Origin: Euryodendron excelsum
Lineage: Eukaryota; Streptophyta; Magnoliopsida; Ericales; Pentaphylacaceae
DNA: 64,000 bases
Direction: 5' to 3'
NCBI GenBank assembly: GCA_033060915.1
Contig: CM065392.1
Coordinates: forward strand, 9,559,501-9,623,500
The notes under the pieces were generated by a model, which searched no databases, was not told the origin of the DNA, and was given only the letters and a program-made list of their open reading frames with translations. The position numbers and the translations under genes were made by a program. Shown in pieces: positions 48,815 through 63,205 of this stretch (its first letter is position 1; each line of letters opens with the position of its first letter).

Positions 48815-48829
48815 TAACTTTCTTTCCTT

Positions 48830-51800
48830 TTAGTTTGAAATTGTTTTCACTTATAAGAATTATTCCCACCCTGTAAAAGTGGGAAAAGCTTAAATGGAAA
48901 CTTTTGGGGGTATATATCTAGCAAGTATTACATGTCATATTAGAACTTGTTTAATTGATCATGTCAAAAGGCCACTATACTTTACAGGGAAAAATTGATA
49001 ATATTGTTTTTTTTTTTTTTGTTGTAAATATTAGGACTCATGAAAATTTTAGATTATGGTATTAAGTTTCATATTTATTTATTTGGTTAGCTATTTTTTT
49101 TTATGTATTTATAACATGACTCCCTTTACTCCCTCTCTTTTTGGGTGAACAACATTTGAGAATTTTATTTTCATTCCTTTATTAGTCTAGATAACATACT
49201 TATTATCACAAAACGTTTTATAACACCTTTCTATCAACAAGAAAAATTGTGACTGCTGGTTGATAAACTCGTTTGACAGCGCTCTTTGTTTCTGCCTTTT
49301 TTTTTTTTTTTTTTTTTATTTTATTTTAAAAAATAAAAAAAGCTTGAGCACGTTTGATAGGAGTACTTTTTGCTTTTTTGGTTTTTTATTTAAAGGTGCT
49401 TTTTTGTCAGGAAAAAAAAATCTCTATACATGTAACAACGAGTTGCAAGTTCGCAGCTTTTGTAGGATCAAGCTCCTTAAAAATAAATACTTAAATCCCA
49501 GTCAGAGATTGAAACAATTTTATTAATTTATTTAAAATATTATTTATTTGACCACATAACTAGAAATAATATAATTGAAATAAGAGGAAACAACAATTCC
49601 ACCTTACACCGTTTGCTTTTTTTTTTTTTTTTTTTCTTTTTTTTTTTCTGTCCTTATGTTGCACTCATAAGCCTAACATAGAAATTCATTATTTGGGTAG
49701 ACTTGCCATCCTTTCTAGAAAGAAAAAAAAAAAAAATTTATCAAAAGGCAATAAACCTATTTTTAATGCTTTTCTGAGTGGCATGACGTAAGCTCATGTC
49801 CTGCACTTCATAATTTGACAATTTTATCAAGAAAAATAAGAACAACAGTGCACTAATAAATTAAAATCTAGTAAAAACATTATACTATTTACTAAAAAAT
49901 TCTTAGAATTTGTCTACAAACAGATTATAAAATGGTATCAAAATACAATTTCTACTTAGAAACAAAGTAATAGAAGAACGAGGTCACATCAATTACTTGC
50001 AAAAATTATGTTCTCATGAATATTTCTTCATGGTTTACTATGAGAAGGGGAAGGAGTGGGTTTGGCAGGTAAATGACTATATCCACACACAAAAAAAAAA
50101 AAAAAAAAAAAAGGAAAAGAAAATGTTCACAGCCTTTTAGAATGTATTTCCAATCATCCCCTCTTATAAGATGGGATCTATCCATGGAAAGAAAAGATTG
50201 TCCATACAGTTTCCAAGCTTTAAATTTCAAAAATCTAAGCAAGAGTACAAATAATTTAGCGGTTTTTTTCTTGCTACTTTTTTCATAGCAGAAGTATTTA
50301 TTGGTTGTTCAAGAAAATATGTTGATCTAGCAGAAACAATTAGAGGGTTTCAATTGATTCCTTCGGAAGAATTAGATGGTACAGGCCTTTTATTCAGTAA
50401 GTAATATTGATGAAGCTACTGTGAAGGCTACGAACTTATAAATGGAAAGCCAATTGAAAAAATGACTTTAAAACTTTGTGTAGTGACTCCTAATTGAATT
50501 GTTTGAGATTCCAAAATAAAAGAAATCATTTTATCTACTAGTCGAATTTGATTTTACAAAGTTTAATAGCTCAATCAACAACTAATATAAAAATTAAAGA
50601 AAATTTATCGCAACTACTTAAAGTGGTCTAAATGGATCATGTTTTTTTATTATCCTAACTAAGACACTTGTTGGTCTTTGTTTTATATTGTACCCATATT
50701 ATCTTAATCGATTTTTTTCATTTAATCTTCAATACGTTTTACCTCTACCATTCCACGGATTCATTGGTTTCTAACAAATTCTCATAAGTTGTACAAATTT
50801 TGCTAACAAAAATTTTGATCGCTAACATTGGAAATTTAAGGACTAATGTTATACGATTAAACAATTCTTAGAGAATTTTTTACAGAATGATGAGATTAAA
50901 TGGAGCCTTTTTACTTTAACACAACATTCATGCTTTTTATTACAAAAGTATCATTATCACATATTGTTGGTGAGATTTGTTTGCAGGAATATTTTTTAAA
51001 GCCTTTTCCAAATTTTAATAAAGTTGAGTGAAAATAGTAGTTACTTAGGGGTGCACAAAAGAACCAAAAAATTCGAGAACCGAACTAATTTAATTTCTTT
51101 GGTTCATAGGTCTACCACAAGTTTTGTTTAATTATGGTCTAAAAAATGTCAACTTGGTCACTTTAATTTATTTCTCAAGTTCACATTTTTTGGACTTGAA
51201 CCCAATGGAGAATCGAACCGAGATTAGATCTTATATGTATATGTATATATCGTAAAAGTTTACTTATATTATATATATGTCTTTAAATTATGATTATTAT
51301 TAATTTGAGTTTGTATGTTGTTTTATTATTTTTTTTAAAAATTGAGGAGACAAAATTAATCAGTTTTTTAATTTATAAATAAGCAAATAATATTTTGTAC
51401 AATAAAATAGACCTGAACCAACCTAATCTAATCTTGACCCGAATCAATTCGAGATATAAAATCGGTTCGATTCTATAAAGGAATGGGTTTGATTTTAAAT
51501 CCAAAAATTTAAAATCGATGAACATTGGGTGGATTTTGGGTTCAACATAACCCGACCTAACCTAACTTAATCCATACACACTACTCACCCATGTTAAAAA
51601 CGGAGAGAGACCATTATACATGCATGGAGGTGCGGGACAATAAAGGGAAGCACTCATGAGGAAGCAAGTGAATCCCCCTAAATGCGTGTTTGGAGATAGA
51701 GATAGAGATAGAGAGAAGAGAAATAAAAATTGAAGTTTTGACATGACAAGACAACCCCACGCTTGTCGGCCTTGCCCCCACCCTGCCATTATGTCAGTGC

Positions 51801-51912
51801 AGGCAGGTGGTGGGACTGGGGGAGTGGTGGTCTTGTTTGCTTCTGCATTGCGCTGCGCCCAATTGCACCCGCAACTGGTTTAAATTTTGACTCTCTTTCT
51901 TTCTTCCCTTCC

Positions 51913-51915
<3 letters not shown>
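48830..51915. other. AT-rich intergenic DNA, no gene seen
   Basis: It has long T runs (about 49297-49318, 49619-49648) and an A run (about 50091-50112). GGGGTGCACAAAAGAACC at about 51047 and GAACCGAA-type text to about 51590 resemble a common plant repeat with GGGGTG ends, but no matching end or target duplication was found. Confidence 0.4.

Positions 51916-51973
<58 letters not shown>
51916..51973 (+). repeat. (CT)n microsatellite
   Basis: About 29 uninterrupted CT units, the longest such run in the window. The overlapping frame of about 100 codons is an artefact of the repeat. Confidence 0.95.
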
Positions 51974-51975
<2 letters not shown>

Positions 51976-52599
51976 CTTTTAAGGTTATTCCTTCCACACG
52001 GACTACTAGTTGAATTCATGTCCCCACTGTACTCCTGTATACAAGCATGTCCCTCTCTCTTCTCTCTTATGCATGTACACAACATATACATATGAAGTTA
52101 TGTATTATTGTAAACTTTATAAGTTTGTTTAATGTGGATTAACTGACTAAGTACCTTTCTATATTAGTTTCTAAATTAATTCAACTTTATCATAAAGTAT
52201 CATGGACTTGCCTAATTCTATAACTGCTTTATCTGTTACTTTCTTCTTTTTTTTTTCTTTTCTCTTTGAAAAAGGTCGTAATACCTGTATTAAAATGGAC
52301 AATGGCCCGTAACATTTACCAAATTGAATAATTAGGAAGGGCAGGGCGAGTATCATTCTCGGCTAACTGTCAGTCATGTTGTTGAGACTAGCCAAATTCT
52401 AGCTAAAAATACAATGCCATCATTTCTACAACTTTACTATTAAAATATTGTTTATTGTTTGGGAATGAGGCTTATATATTCAAAGAAGCTAAAAATTTTT
52501 GTGAAACACTATAGTTGGAAAAGCATAGGAAGCATGTTACAATGATCATGTTATCATACGCTACCACAAAAACTCCATCTAGAATGGCATTCAATGGAG

Positions 52600-52880
52600 C
52601 CATCTAACAGTCTGAAGAAAAGGAAAAAAAAGATAAAGTAAAAAACAGAAAAAATGAAGATAAACTTTTTTTCTTTACTTGTTTGGTGGTTTTGTGAAAA
52701 AAATAAGAAGAAATTAAAAAGAAAGAAGAGTAAAGAAGAGAGATAGCAATTTAAATTTTTTTTTCTTTTTTCTTCTTTTTTCGTTTTAAATAGAATAAAA
52801 TAAAAAATAACTAAATAGTGATCGTTTCTTCTTCCCCCTTTTTAACCCTAATTCCAAACAGGCTGGAAGATGAATCAACC
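52600..52880. mobile_element. MITE-like purine/pyrimidine block
   Basis: GAAAAGGAAAAAAAAG on the left and a pyrimidine-rich right side ending CCCTAATTCCAAACAGGCTGG. The right end reverse complements to CCTGTTTGGAATTAGGG, like the elements near 16752 and 21059. The left end is unclear. Confidence 0.35.
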
Positions 52881-53804
52881 ACAGGGAATGGACTGCAGTT
52901 ACTAGAGGGTTTTTAGAAGGCAGAGAGAGCTGATGAGAAAAGAAAGATTGATCGATCAATGACAACAAAGAGAGGCAAAAGGAATAAGAAAAGACTGAAA
53001 GAAGAGACTTATAGTTGATAAATCAGAATTTTTCTTTTTTCCTTCTTCAATGAAGATCCAGAAGAGATTAGACAGTGTCAGTTTGGAAGTCAGTGCCCCT
53101 CCCCGTCCCAAAAGACACTACAAAATCACAGTACAATTTGATGAAACTGTTTGAACTTCAGAGATATAATACATATAGATGTATATAACATACTTAGCCT
53201 CTGTACCTATACGTAGAGAGAGTGAGGGAGATTGATGGAGCGATCATGGGTAACTGACACGTGTAGAGTGATTGAGGGTTTTGGTTTGGTCATGGACCCA
53301 TGGCCTGTTTATTACATGATCGTACGGTTGATAGCCGTTTGGTTGTGATGAATGCTGACAAGGAAATGTCAAGTCATGAGTCTCATCATATCCTTCACAT
53401 GCAGTTATTGAATTGTCAAATCAAGAGAAAACAAAAGAGAACCATCAGAAAGTAGGATTTGTTCCGGTAGCTGCAAGTGTTTTCTAAGGTACCATTCTTT
53501 GAAATATCAATTCATAAATAGAAAAATAAAAAACAAAACAATTTCATCATTGATTGTGGATCTTTGGAAAAAAACATTTTGTTGCCACAAACATGACCGT
53601 GGTCATCGCGAATGTAAGCTGTAATTATTGTAAATGTGACTCATAAGTATTATATTATGGTCATATTTTGTAATTACTGTTATTATATTAAATAACAATA
53701 ATAATTATTATATTAAGCAATAATTCGTAATTGATTTAAGTGATAACTATGATAAATTTAAGTGGTAATTAAACTTCGAGGTACTGTAGCCATTTTGACT
53801 TAAA

Positions 53805-53990
53805 GTCAGTTTAAAATTTGGGAAAGAAAAGAGAAGGAAAGCAAAAGAAAAGGAGAGTGAAAATTATAAATCTCTCTTCACTTTGATCTTTTATTTTATT
53901 TTTTACAAAACTAAATAAGAAAAGGAAAATATTTTTTCTTACTTTGCTATTTCCTTACCCTTCCCTTCCCCAAGTTCTGTGGGCTTCTCT
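53805..53990. mobile_element. MITE-like fold-back block
   Basis: AGTTTAAAATTTGGGAAAG on the left and, reverse complemented, CCACAGAACTTGGGGAAGG on the right, around purine-rich then pyrimidine-rich arms. It is related in style to the other small elements, with weak ends. Confidence 0.35.
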
Positions 53991-55045
53991 GCATCTTTTT
54001 CTGTGTGGAGTGCACATACGTTACATAGGTTTTGCTCTGTGTGGTGTATACATTAAGTTATGTAACATTTGGTTCAGAGGGTAAAGTGTATGTGTTGCTT
54101 GCTTTGGACGAAGAGTGTAACAAGAGACATTGATGTCTACCTAGACCTTGACCCTCCAACAGGATTCATCTTAGTCAAGTTTTGCATGTGATTAATTAAC
54201 CAATGGCAATAAGAGAAAGTTATCATGCCTGTAGCAGTTTTTAGGGTTGATGTATTTGGGTTGATTATAGTAAGTTGATCTTAATTATTTTCTCTATGAT
54301 TGCTCAAATGAAGCTTTGGTGAAGTAAAAAATTTAAAGCAGAGGCTCTTGCAACCGCCTCATCAGATCTAGGGTTTAAATCCTGTACCCGTTCCAATGGC
54401 CAAAAAAAGTTAAAAAAATAAATAAATTAGAGCCTACTTAATCTCTATCTGCATGTCTAGGGTAGGCAAAAAGTGAGCCTTGGAAGCCTAACTATGCTTG
54501 TTAATTAGTTTAAAAGCTTAACTTTTACTTGCAAGGTCGCAAATGAAGTTCATTTGTTAGCCTTAAATTGACCATATGAAGGTAATTGGTGTAAAAATTT
54601 TAATGTGCCCTTGTAGTTGGATATTAACCTTTTCAAGTTATTACATTTAAACAAATAGAAAAGCTGAAATACACTGTACTTACTGGGAGACTGCCACAAA
54701 ATCTAATTCAATTAATAGGTGCAAAAGCAAAGCAGTTTGGAAAGCTTGCTTTTTTAATGTAGGAGACAGCCCTTTCTAAACAAGATTTCCTTAAGATTGC
54801 TCACTTGTTCAGGAAATTAATCTTTTGAAGTGTACTGTTTCTCAAAACTTCATCCTTAACAGACACTACTGTAATTAGTCTAATGACCAAGTAGATCTGC
54901 ATCAAAATGGGCATCCTTCTAAGTGCAGTTGATGTAGTTTAGTGAGATCTTTTTGGGCCAGGTGCAACTAAAACCATCTCATATCTTGGTCACCAAAGAG
55001 CTACTAGTTCAAAGAAATAAAGACCCCAAAAGGCCAAAACAATGT

Positions 55046-55083
<38 letters not shown>

Positions 55084-57400
55084 GAGAGAGAGAGAGAGAG
55101 AGAGGTGGCACAATTAACCTCATGCCCACTCAAGTAAGTGTTGTGCCCATCTCATGATGGTAGGGTTGCCTTAATTGGTGGAGGTCAAGGGAGCAAAGAA
55201 GTGGATTTTGTTAGGAACTTCGGATCTTTCCTTTGCTTTTATATAAACGTATTATGTTCTCCTGAAAGCATGCAAGGTCACTCAGGTTCTCAAAACTCCT
55301 TCATATCAAAACCCAACACCAGCACTATGATTTAACCTTCCACAAAATAACCATCAGCAATATTGTAATCACTAGGAATGAAATTGATTAAAAAAAAAAA
55401 AATTGTGCTAAAGGATAGAAAAGGATACACCAGATTTTGAGCTATAAAGTTTTATAGACAGTTTGCTGTATGCGACCTTCATAGTCATAAAGAAAATAAC
55501 TTTAATCTATCATAATAATCCCATTGTACTGATTTTGTTCTATATTTATCTCCAAAGGCCCCAATTTTTATATGCTTTATACTATTTCTAGCACTTGGTT
55601 CCCCTATTAGGCTCCTTTCTCAATGTAAGCATGATTAATTTTGTAATCTCCGAGAGGTAACAAGTGGAACACAATAGCTCTAACCATTAATCCTTTCCAA
55701 ATTTGGAAAGAATTCCAAGAAATTATTTATTATTTAAAACCCACTTTCAAGGCTTACCTTAAAAGAATAGTCTCTCTCCCATTCACCAAATAATGCCTTA
55801 AAGAGAAATTCATGTTTTGTTCATTAATCGTAGAAATAATTACTCTTTACCCTATGTAAAAATTACATGACTTCTATATAGTTTAAAAATAAATACATCT
55901 CTAAAATTTGAATTTAACTGCAAAATAAACTGAAAATAGCGATTGTGTCACATGGGCATTTTCGTCATCTCTTCTCTCTAAAATGGATCATTAAATTTTT
56001 TTTATCTATTTATGTTAAAATAAAATATTAACTAAGAGTGTATTTATTGTTATATCATGAAAGTCACATGATTTTCGCTCCAACTAATTATCCCTCAATT
56101 TTATCCTCCAAAAGGAGGAAGACAGTAACATTTGGGAGTTGACAATTTCATTATGTATGAAAGAACCAATCACATTGGCTTAATTTGCTTTAAGATTTAG
56201 TATAATTACTTGGGTCAGAAGAATATGATGTGAATACCATTTTCCCACCTTCCTTACTTTAGGAAACCGTGATGGGACAATTGAAGCCACACTAAAAAAA
56301 AATAGTCAATGGTATATTATATCATGTGATTAGTTCAAACTACAACTGATTAATCGCAACTTGGTGACATTCATTTCAATTAATCGGCGCTAAAATTGTT
56401 ACACATGGCTGCCATGACGTATCCTACCTCACAATCCATTGTTTATTTCACTAATTAAAAACAATTTTGTCCTTTTTCTCCCTCAATTTTTTAGCAAGCA
56501 TATACTATTTCACTTAATGTATAATATCATATTAAGTATTAGATATAACGTGCTATGTAATTTGTCGTTGTCAATAAGTTAAATTAGGTTTTGTGACGGG
56601 GGATTTCTATATATACAATATGCATTAGTTACTAATAATGGTTCAAGATCCAACATTTATCAATCAATTCTCCTCTAATCATTTGAGTATCTTGTGATGT
56701 TTGATCATGAAAATATCGACATGCTAACATGTTTGTAGCAAAGATACATAGGGGTATTTTGAAATGTTTGCACAATCATCAAATTGGGATCTCATCGGGT
56801 AATTTTATACAATTAAAAAATTTATATAAAATTTTGTATAGAATGACACATTTGAATGGATATGAGCCTTTTGATTTAATACTAAACACCTAAGTTATTA
56901 TGTACCACATTATTTTAGCAAGATTTTCTATACAAATTTTTAAAAGAATAATATATTTCGTCCTACTAATGGGTCAAAAGCCTAATAATTTGTTTCTAAG
57001 ACCTAGGGAACACATGGCACTTCTCTGGGTGTAGTGCATGGAATCCAAAAATTGTCAAACACTAGGGGTTTTATCACCTTTTGTTCTATCATTTCACCAA
57101 GTCAAAAGACTCAAAACTTGGCCGACCTTCCAATTGAAATGGTAGGTGTCTCCTCTTAAGCTGAAGAGGCTGAGATATGAGAGTTGAAGAGACTTAATTG
57201 GTGGGATGCGCATATGATGATTCCCAAATGAATGGGATGCTCTTGAACTTGAGTCCAATCCAATCCAATACAATCCACCACTACAAATGGAAATCAATTG
57301 TGTGTCATTTTGACCCGTTACCCACCACAAAAACCTATATGATTCTCATCCACTTGCTCTATATGGAATTCTCCTATGTTCCCAATAACATTTTTCTAAT
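53991..57400. other. Intergenic DNA, no gene seen
   Basis: It contains a (GA)n run at 55050-55104 and AT-rich DNA. A tRNA-like stretch at about 54340-54400 (GGTTTAAATCC, a B-box-like match, followed by A-rich DNA) might be an old SINE. A 65-codon frame at 55138-55335 has no recognisable homology. Confidence 0.4.
55050..55104 (+). repeat. (GA)n microsatellite
   Basis: Two GA runs of about 15 and 11 units separated by a single T, in otherwise unremarkable DNA. Confidence 0.9.
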
Positions 57401-58964
57401 CACCAACTCAACAACATCAAATCAGAGAGAAAGAGAGAGAGATGAGTAGTCCAAGCAAAATTCCCGCATTGAATGGTTACAATGACGGGATCATTTTGAC
57501 TTTTGACTTAGGAGCCTTTGGTGGAACTCATTCATTCAATTCAGAAACACCTCACCCTCACCCCCTCCTTCCAGTTCCTACCATGGAGTGTACTCCATGG
57601 ACCTTAAAACATAGAAATTTATTCAGATGAAAATATTTTTATGTTTTTTTTTATTTTGTTGTAACTTATTGAGGTTTGAATTTAAGCCTTCTAGATTCAT
57701 CACCATTACTAAAAGTTAGGTTAGACAATGATGCAATAACTTATCAATATGAACCTAGAACGTCACACTTCAAAAAACAATAAACCATTTTATTTCTGGA
57801 TCCAGACTCTAATATAATAAATAATATGTATATACAACAGTGTTACACTTCAGAAAAAAAAAAAAAAAAAAAAAAAAACAGAAGAAGAAGGAGGCAAGAA
57901 ACAAAAGAAGTAGCCCTTCATGCAATTACCACAAATTGTGTAGTTAAAAATTGTCATTCAATAATTTTCAGTGGTTAAAGTTATGTAGAGCTCCAACTCA
58001 TTCAAGTTTCTCGAAATAAATTTACTTAATTAGGCCTGGAAATTATCATGCGTGGAATTCATTTCCATTAAAACCTACAAAAACAAAATTTGTGGCAGCA
58101 GCAATTGTTTTCTTTTCTTTTCTTTTCTTGATATGGGAAATTGATGATTATTAAGGGTTTGATATGAAAGAAATACATATCCATGTCAGTTAGGCCATGA
58201 TCTTGCTTTCATTTTAAAATTTTTTTTTGGAGTTTAATCCAGTGATTTATGAGTGTCCAGAATAGTTAGACTACGTAGATAAACTAATATATACATCTAT
58301 GACTATATTCTAAAAAAAATTTAAATTAAAAATTCAATCTAATAATACTGGAAGCCTCTCTCTATATATTGGAAAATTTTTATTTGTTTGTTTATCTTGG
58401 ACCTCAATCCTTTTTCCTTTTTACTTGTACTATCACAAGAGACTATACCAGTTAAGCGAACTGGCTCTTCGAAACAAAAGCACCCATAGGAATGGATACT
58501 TTCTAGAGAATATTATTGAATGAGAAATTTGTATATGTATGTGTCTATAACCTTAACGACATTGTAAATAACTGGAAAGAAATAATATGAATCTCAATAG
58601 TCAAATTAAACTCCTCACGTTCAAAGCATTTCTTATTTCTTTTTATTGTATATTTAAAATCTAAAACAAGGGGGCATTCTTAAATCATGTAGCAAAGGAA
58701 TAAACATTTTATTTCTTTCTTTCAAATGCAATGCAACCTATAAATTTATTTGAATAGTACTTTTTGGCTGCCCACTTCTATGTCTTTTCTTTGTAATGTT
58801 GTTTATATTCGTTTTCCTAAAATATGTTTATGGTTTGCTAAAAGACAAAAAGTTTTTGTAGTTTGACACTTGAAACTCGCATATGTTATACTAACATATT
58901 TCTTCAAATCTCCAAAATTCTTTTACTTCTTTACCATGGTTTTCTGCATACATACATATGTACA

Positions 58965-58998
<34 letters not shown>

Positions 58999-59861
58999 CC
59001 TGGTTTTTGAAGAGTTCTTATTAAACATATCTTAGGATGATTATATCTTGGCGTCCTTGTATGACTATTCTAACAATGTAATTGATTTTAATTCCATATA
59101 TTTTCATTAGCAAACTCTTGCAAAAGAATATATTATTTTACTCTTGTTTGTTTTATGGAACTAGAAGAACCCTTTTTTGTATTGTCTTTGTCTTTGAACA
59201 TAATTTTCTCTTTAGAAGAATAGGAACATGAAAAGAAAAAATACAAAATATACCTTCAGTAGTAGTATTTCCTAAATCTATTTGAAAAAAAAAATTCAAT
59301 AAAAAAATTTATTGTCAAGAAACTAGGTTTCATATGACCTTTTGAAGTAAATTAGTGTGTCAGCTTTGTTGCCCTTAATAGAGATGAATAATCAGTGCTA
59401 CAATAATACCAAGTATTATCATTCTGATTCAAATTTTATAATGTGAAGACGGTCAAACACAAAAAAGAAAAAAATCATAACGGGAAATAATACCTAAAAT
59501 CACCCTATTATCTTTCCACTAGAATTTTTTTATTTGATTATCCAAAGACTTGTAATTTAATACTCCTTTAGTCCTTGCCTCTTCAAAGAAGTATTATTTG
59601 CAAAAACATAACCAAAAGTTAGTTGTGAAGGAAAAAACTTTTATCGAGAAAGATTAAAAAGTTTGAAAGGACCCCTCGAGAGACAGAAAGGACCGGTTGT
59701 CAATCTCCTTTTGTGATGCCTTACAGATTTTCACAACAAAAATGAAACATCCCACTTCCGACCTGTCAATAAGTAACGTGTACATAGCAATTCTGATGAG
59801 AAAACTGCTAGTCTCACTGCATCCATCCCACAGAGCATAAGAGATACCCTCCAATCCCAAA

Positions 59862-59866
<5 letters not shown>
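57401..59866. other. Intergenic DNA, no gene seen
   Basis: A 62-codon frame at 57442-57630 follows a GAGA-rich stretch but matches nothing I know. A long A run lies at about 57856-57880 and a (GT)n tract at 58971-58998. The rest is AT-rich. Confidence 0.4.
58971..58998 (+). repeat. (GT)n microsatellite
   Basis: About 13 GT units after an (AT)n stretch. Confidence 0.9.
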
Positions 59867-59901
<35 letters not shown>

Positions 59902-59917
59902 TCTCTCTCTCTCTCTC
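59867..59917 (+). repeat. (CT)n microsatellite
   Basis: About 25 CT units with one CCCT interruption; the overlapping short frames are artefacts. Confidence 0.9.
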
Positions 59918-62900
59918 ATTTCTTTAGATTCACAAGAACTGGAGCAAATTATCCTTATAATCTTATTGTCCTAGGTAGATGCACCTAACAATTATAAAAA
60001 TAAATGGAGAATTTATGCTAAGGCGAGAGGACTTGAAAATGGAAATTAGAAATGTTCATTTCCTTTTAAAATGGGAATATCAACGTCACTTTGAGAAAAT
60101 GTGGTCAATTGCACTTACTTTTGTTAAAAAAATAAATCATGGTCACATTCTTTCAATGTACTAGTAAGTTTTTGAATTTCATTTCATGTCCTCCCCTTTC
60201 CTTTACATTAATTCTCCTGAAAATAAATTCTTGAGATTGGTTTCAAGGGGGATTACTTGAATTCAGGAGGCTCAACATGTGAATTCAAATGACACTGCAT
60301 ACATACACACACACACAAAAACTATCAATGTACATTTTTAGAAATGACCAATTCTTAGCTTTGGGCAATCTTTTTTCTTTCTATTAGTTATTAATTGCAA
60401 TCATATTTCCTAAATTTGTGACATTGAGCAACAACAAGAAGAAGAATAATTAGAATTATTCTATGACATTTGAACGAGGAGATCTTGAATGTCAATGTCA
60501 TTGAATTTCTTCCAATACTTAGCCTCGTTAGAGCCTACTCTTTTCTTTCCTTTCTTGTTCTTCGGCCTAACCTCAATAGACCAAATGAATAGATCTGGTA
60601 AGTCATTTATCCGCCCCTAACCTCCGCAGACCCAGATGAATTGAAGGTTTGATTCCATGTATTTGGTAAACTAACATGCACAGTTTTGTTAGAGTCAATT
60701 TTATTGGTACTGATTTAACAAGTCTGGAAATTCCACATGAATTTAGGTAGCCAAATGATATAGTTCTCAGTCAATGTGGAAGATTAATTCTTAAAGCATT
60801 TAAGCAGCTAACTGTAGTGGAATTGGCATTTTCTGGAGAGAGAGAGAGAGAGAGAGAGTTATGGAAGTGATTCAAAATATTCACATGTAGACTCCATAGG
60901 CTTATAGGCGCATCCTATACTAATGTGGACAAATTGAAAAAAAATCAAGAAGATGAGAGCGACAATGTTGTAGAATATTCACATGCTTATAGTTACCGCC
61001 TTCATTTCTTTAGTACTGTTTCGGCACCTACTTGGATTTTAATATGAAGGAAACTATTCTTTTACACCACCATGAGGATTAACTTCTCTTCTTTATGATC
61101 AGAACGCAAAGGGAAAAAAAAAAAAAAAAAAAAGGTGCAAAGAATCATTACACTTTCATGGTTTTTTTTTTTTTTTTTTCTAAATTGGAACTTAAAATTA
61201 GATTCTGTTTTATCAAGAATATGTGGGTTTTATTATTTAGCTATTGTTTCAATATTTATCTGCCCCATTTTAAGATATAGCATTGAAAGGACATCATACA
61301 TGACCTTTTTAACTATTGAAAATATATTGTTTTAAGTAGATCTATTGGTGCAAATGATATTAAAGAGATTTGATTTCTAGATCCACTTAACAATGAGGTC
61401 AATTTATTGTCTTAAAAAAACAAAAATGATGTCATTTTCAAGTTGTTTTGAAATAAAGAGTTTGATGCCTCAGACTGATCTTGTTCTTGATTTGGTTGAA
61501 CTTTCAAATCTAGTGAAAGAAAGTCATTGTGATAGAACTTGCTCCAAACTTTCGTAATCTCAAGTCAATAACTGTACTCTCTTTTTGCATAACAAGGCAT
61601 CTTTGTCTAATGTTGCCAATTTACTAAATGATATCCACCTTCTACTTACCACCAACGGCCTACCCCTAACCCAAAAATAAACACCAAGACCAAAACAGTA
61701 AATAAATGAAATTACCTTGAAAAATAGGTATTAATAATATCTATGGTAAAATTGAGGCTCGACTATCCTTCACTGCAACCATCATACAATATCATCTTTA
61801 TAGCATAGACGTGCACGCACACAAAAAGAAATGAGAGAGAAGCGAAAAATGCCAAAATGCATTACCACTTTTGTTGATTAAATTACTCTAAGTCTCCTAT
61901 AAAAATTCAAAGCTTGTTGGCCGGGAACCATTACCTAATTAGTTAGTTATGAGCTAACAACTTAATTTTGAACAGCTTGTTTGTGCCCCTCTTGTCTATT
62001 GTTCTAACATGTGAGCGGTGGCTTAGGTATATTCATATCCCCTTCTCTTTTCTTCAAACCCTACATAACCAAGCCAACCAATTCAGAACCTCCTTTCATC
62101 CTCTTTAGTCTTGACCATATTAAGAGCATTATGTACTAATTTCCTTCTTATGTAGTTATTTTGCTTTGATTTTTTTTTTTTCACGGTGCCATTATGTACG
62201 CTACTCCAAGCAGTTGGTCATGGCATGATAATCAACAAGACAATAAGAAACTCGAGAATCTGACATTAAAGTTTATGAAAAAATGACAGTTTCATTCTAT
62301 GTTGTCTAAGAAAGAGTTAGAACACAGGTGTGGATTAAATAATAACTAGTTACCACTTAGCACATTAGACTAATGATAAATCGTACAAGAAAAACCTATT
62401 ACGTCGGGTATCATTTAACACATTAGACTAATGGATTCCTCACATACTACACAATTCCCCTATTTCCTTCCTTTCTATAAGAATAGCCTATGATCATTAA
62501 TTCCATCGCATTATGCTCTCTATATATGCACAAACTTTGCTTTTTCTCGTTAGTGGCACTGTTCTATGCATCAAATATTATTTCAGCTGATTATTGGAGT
62601 TCACACTTCTAAAAAATCTTTAGTCGTTTTTAAATGTTGTCACTAATTGATAAATTTTCTTTTTCTCTTACTTCTTCCCCCCTTTTTTTTTTCTTTCTTT
62701 CTTAATAATAATGGGATAAAACCCTATCCCTATCTTTAGTAAATGCTTTTGTTATATCTTCGTATAGTGCATGTAGAAACCAGCTAGAAAGAGCTAAATC
62801 CAGATCTGTATAATTATGTAAGTAAATGTGAAGTGAGAGAGAGAGAGAGAGAGAGAGAGGGGTGAAGATGGTAGGAAGGGGGGGGTGAAAAGACTAGTCA

Positions 62901-63173
62901 AATGTCAAATCTTAGCACTTCAAATCATAAGACAGTCAGTGATGTGTTGTCAATCGATGGGATTTTGTTTTGTTTTCACATGATTTGTATGTATTGAAAT
63001 TTGGTTTTAGTTTTGGTTTTGGTTGGTGCCAAAAACAACAGAATTCTCACACGCACGCTCACACGCTTCAATTATCACTACTACTCTACTACTACTATTT
63101 ACTACTACTCCACAGTACTAATATACATATATCTATATATATACTGCTACAACTACGAATAGCAAGTAGTCTC

Positions 63174-63205
<32 letters not shown>

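Noticed and set aside
51763..52095. Frames of about 100 codons on both strands
   Set aside because: Produced by the long (CT)n microsatellite.
57442..57630. 62-codon frame after a GAGA-rich stretch, possible small peptide gene
   Set aside because: No homology, signal peptide, conserved motif or splice context; length is within chance expectation.
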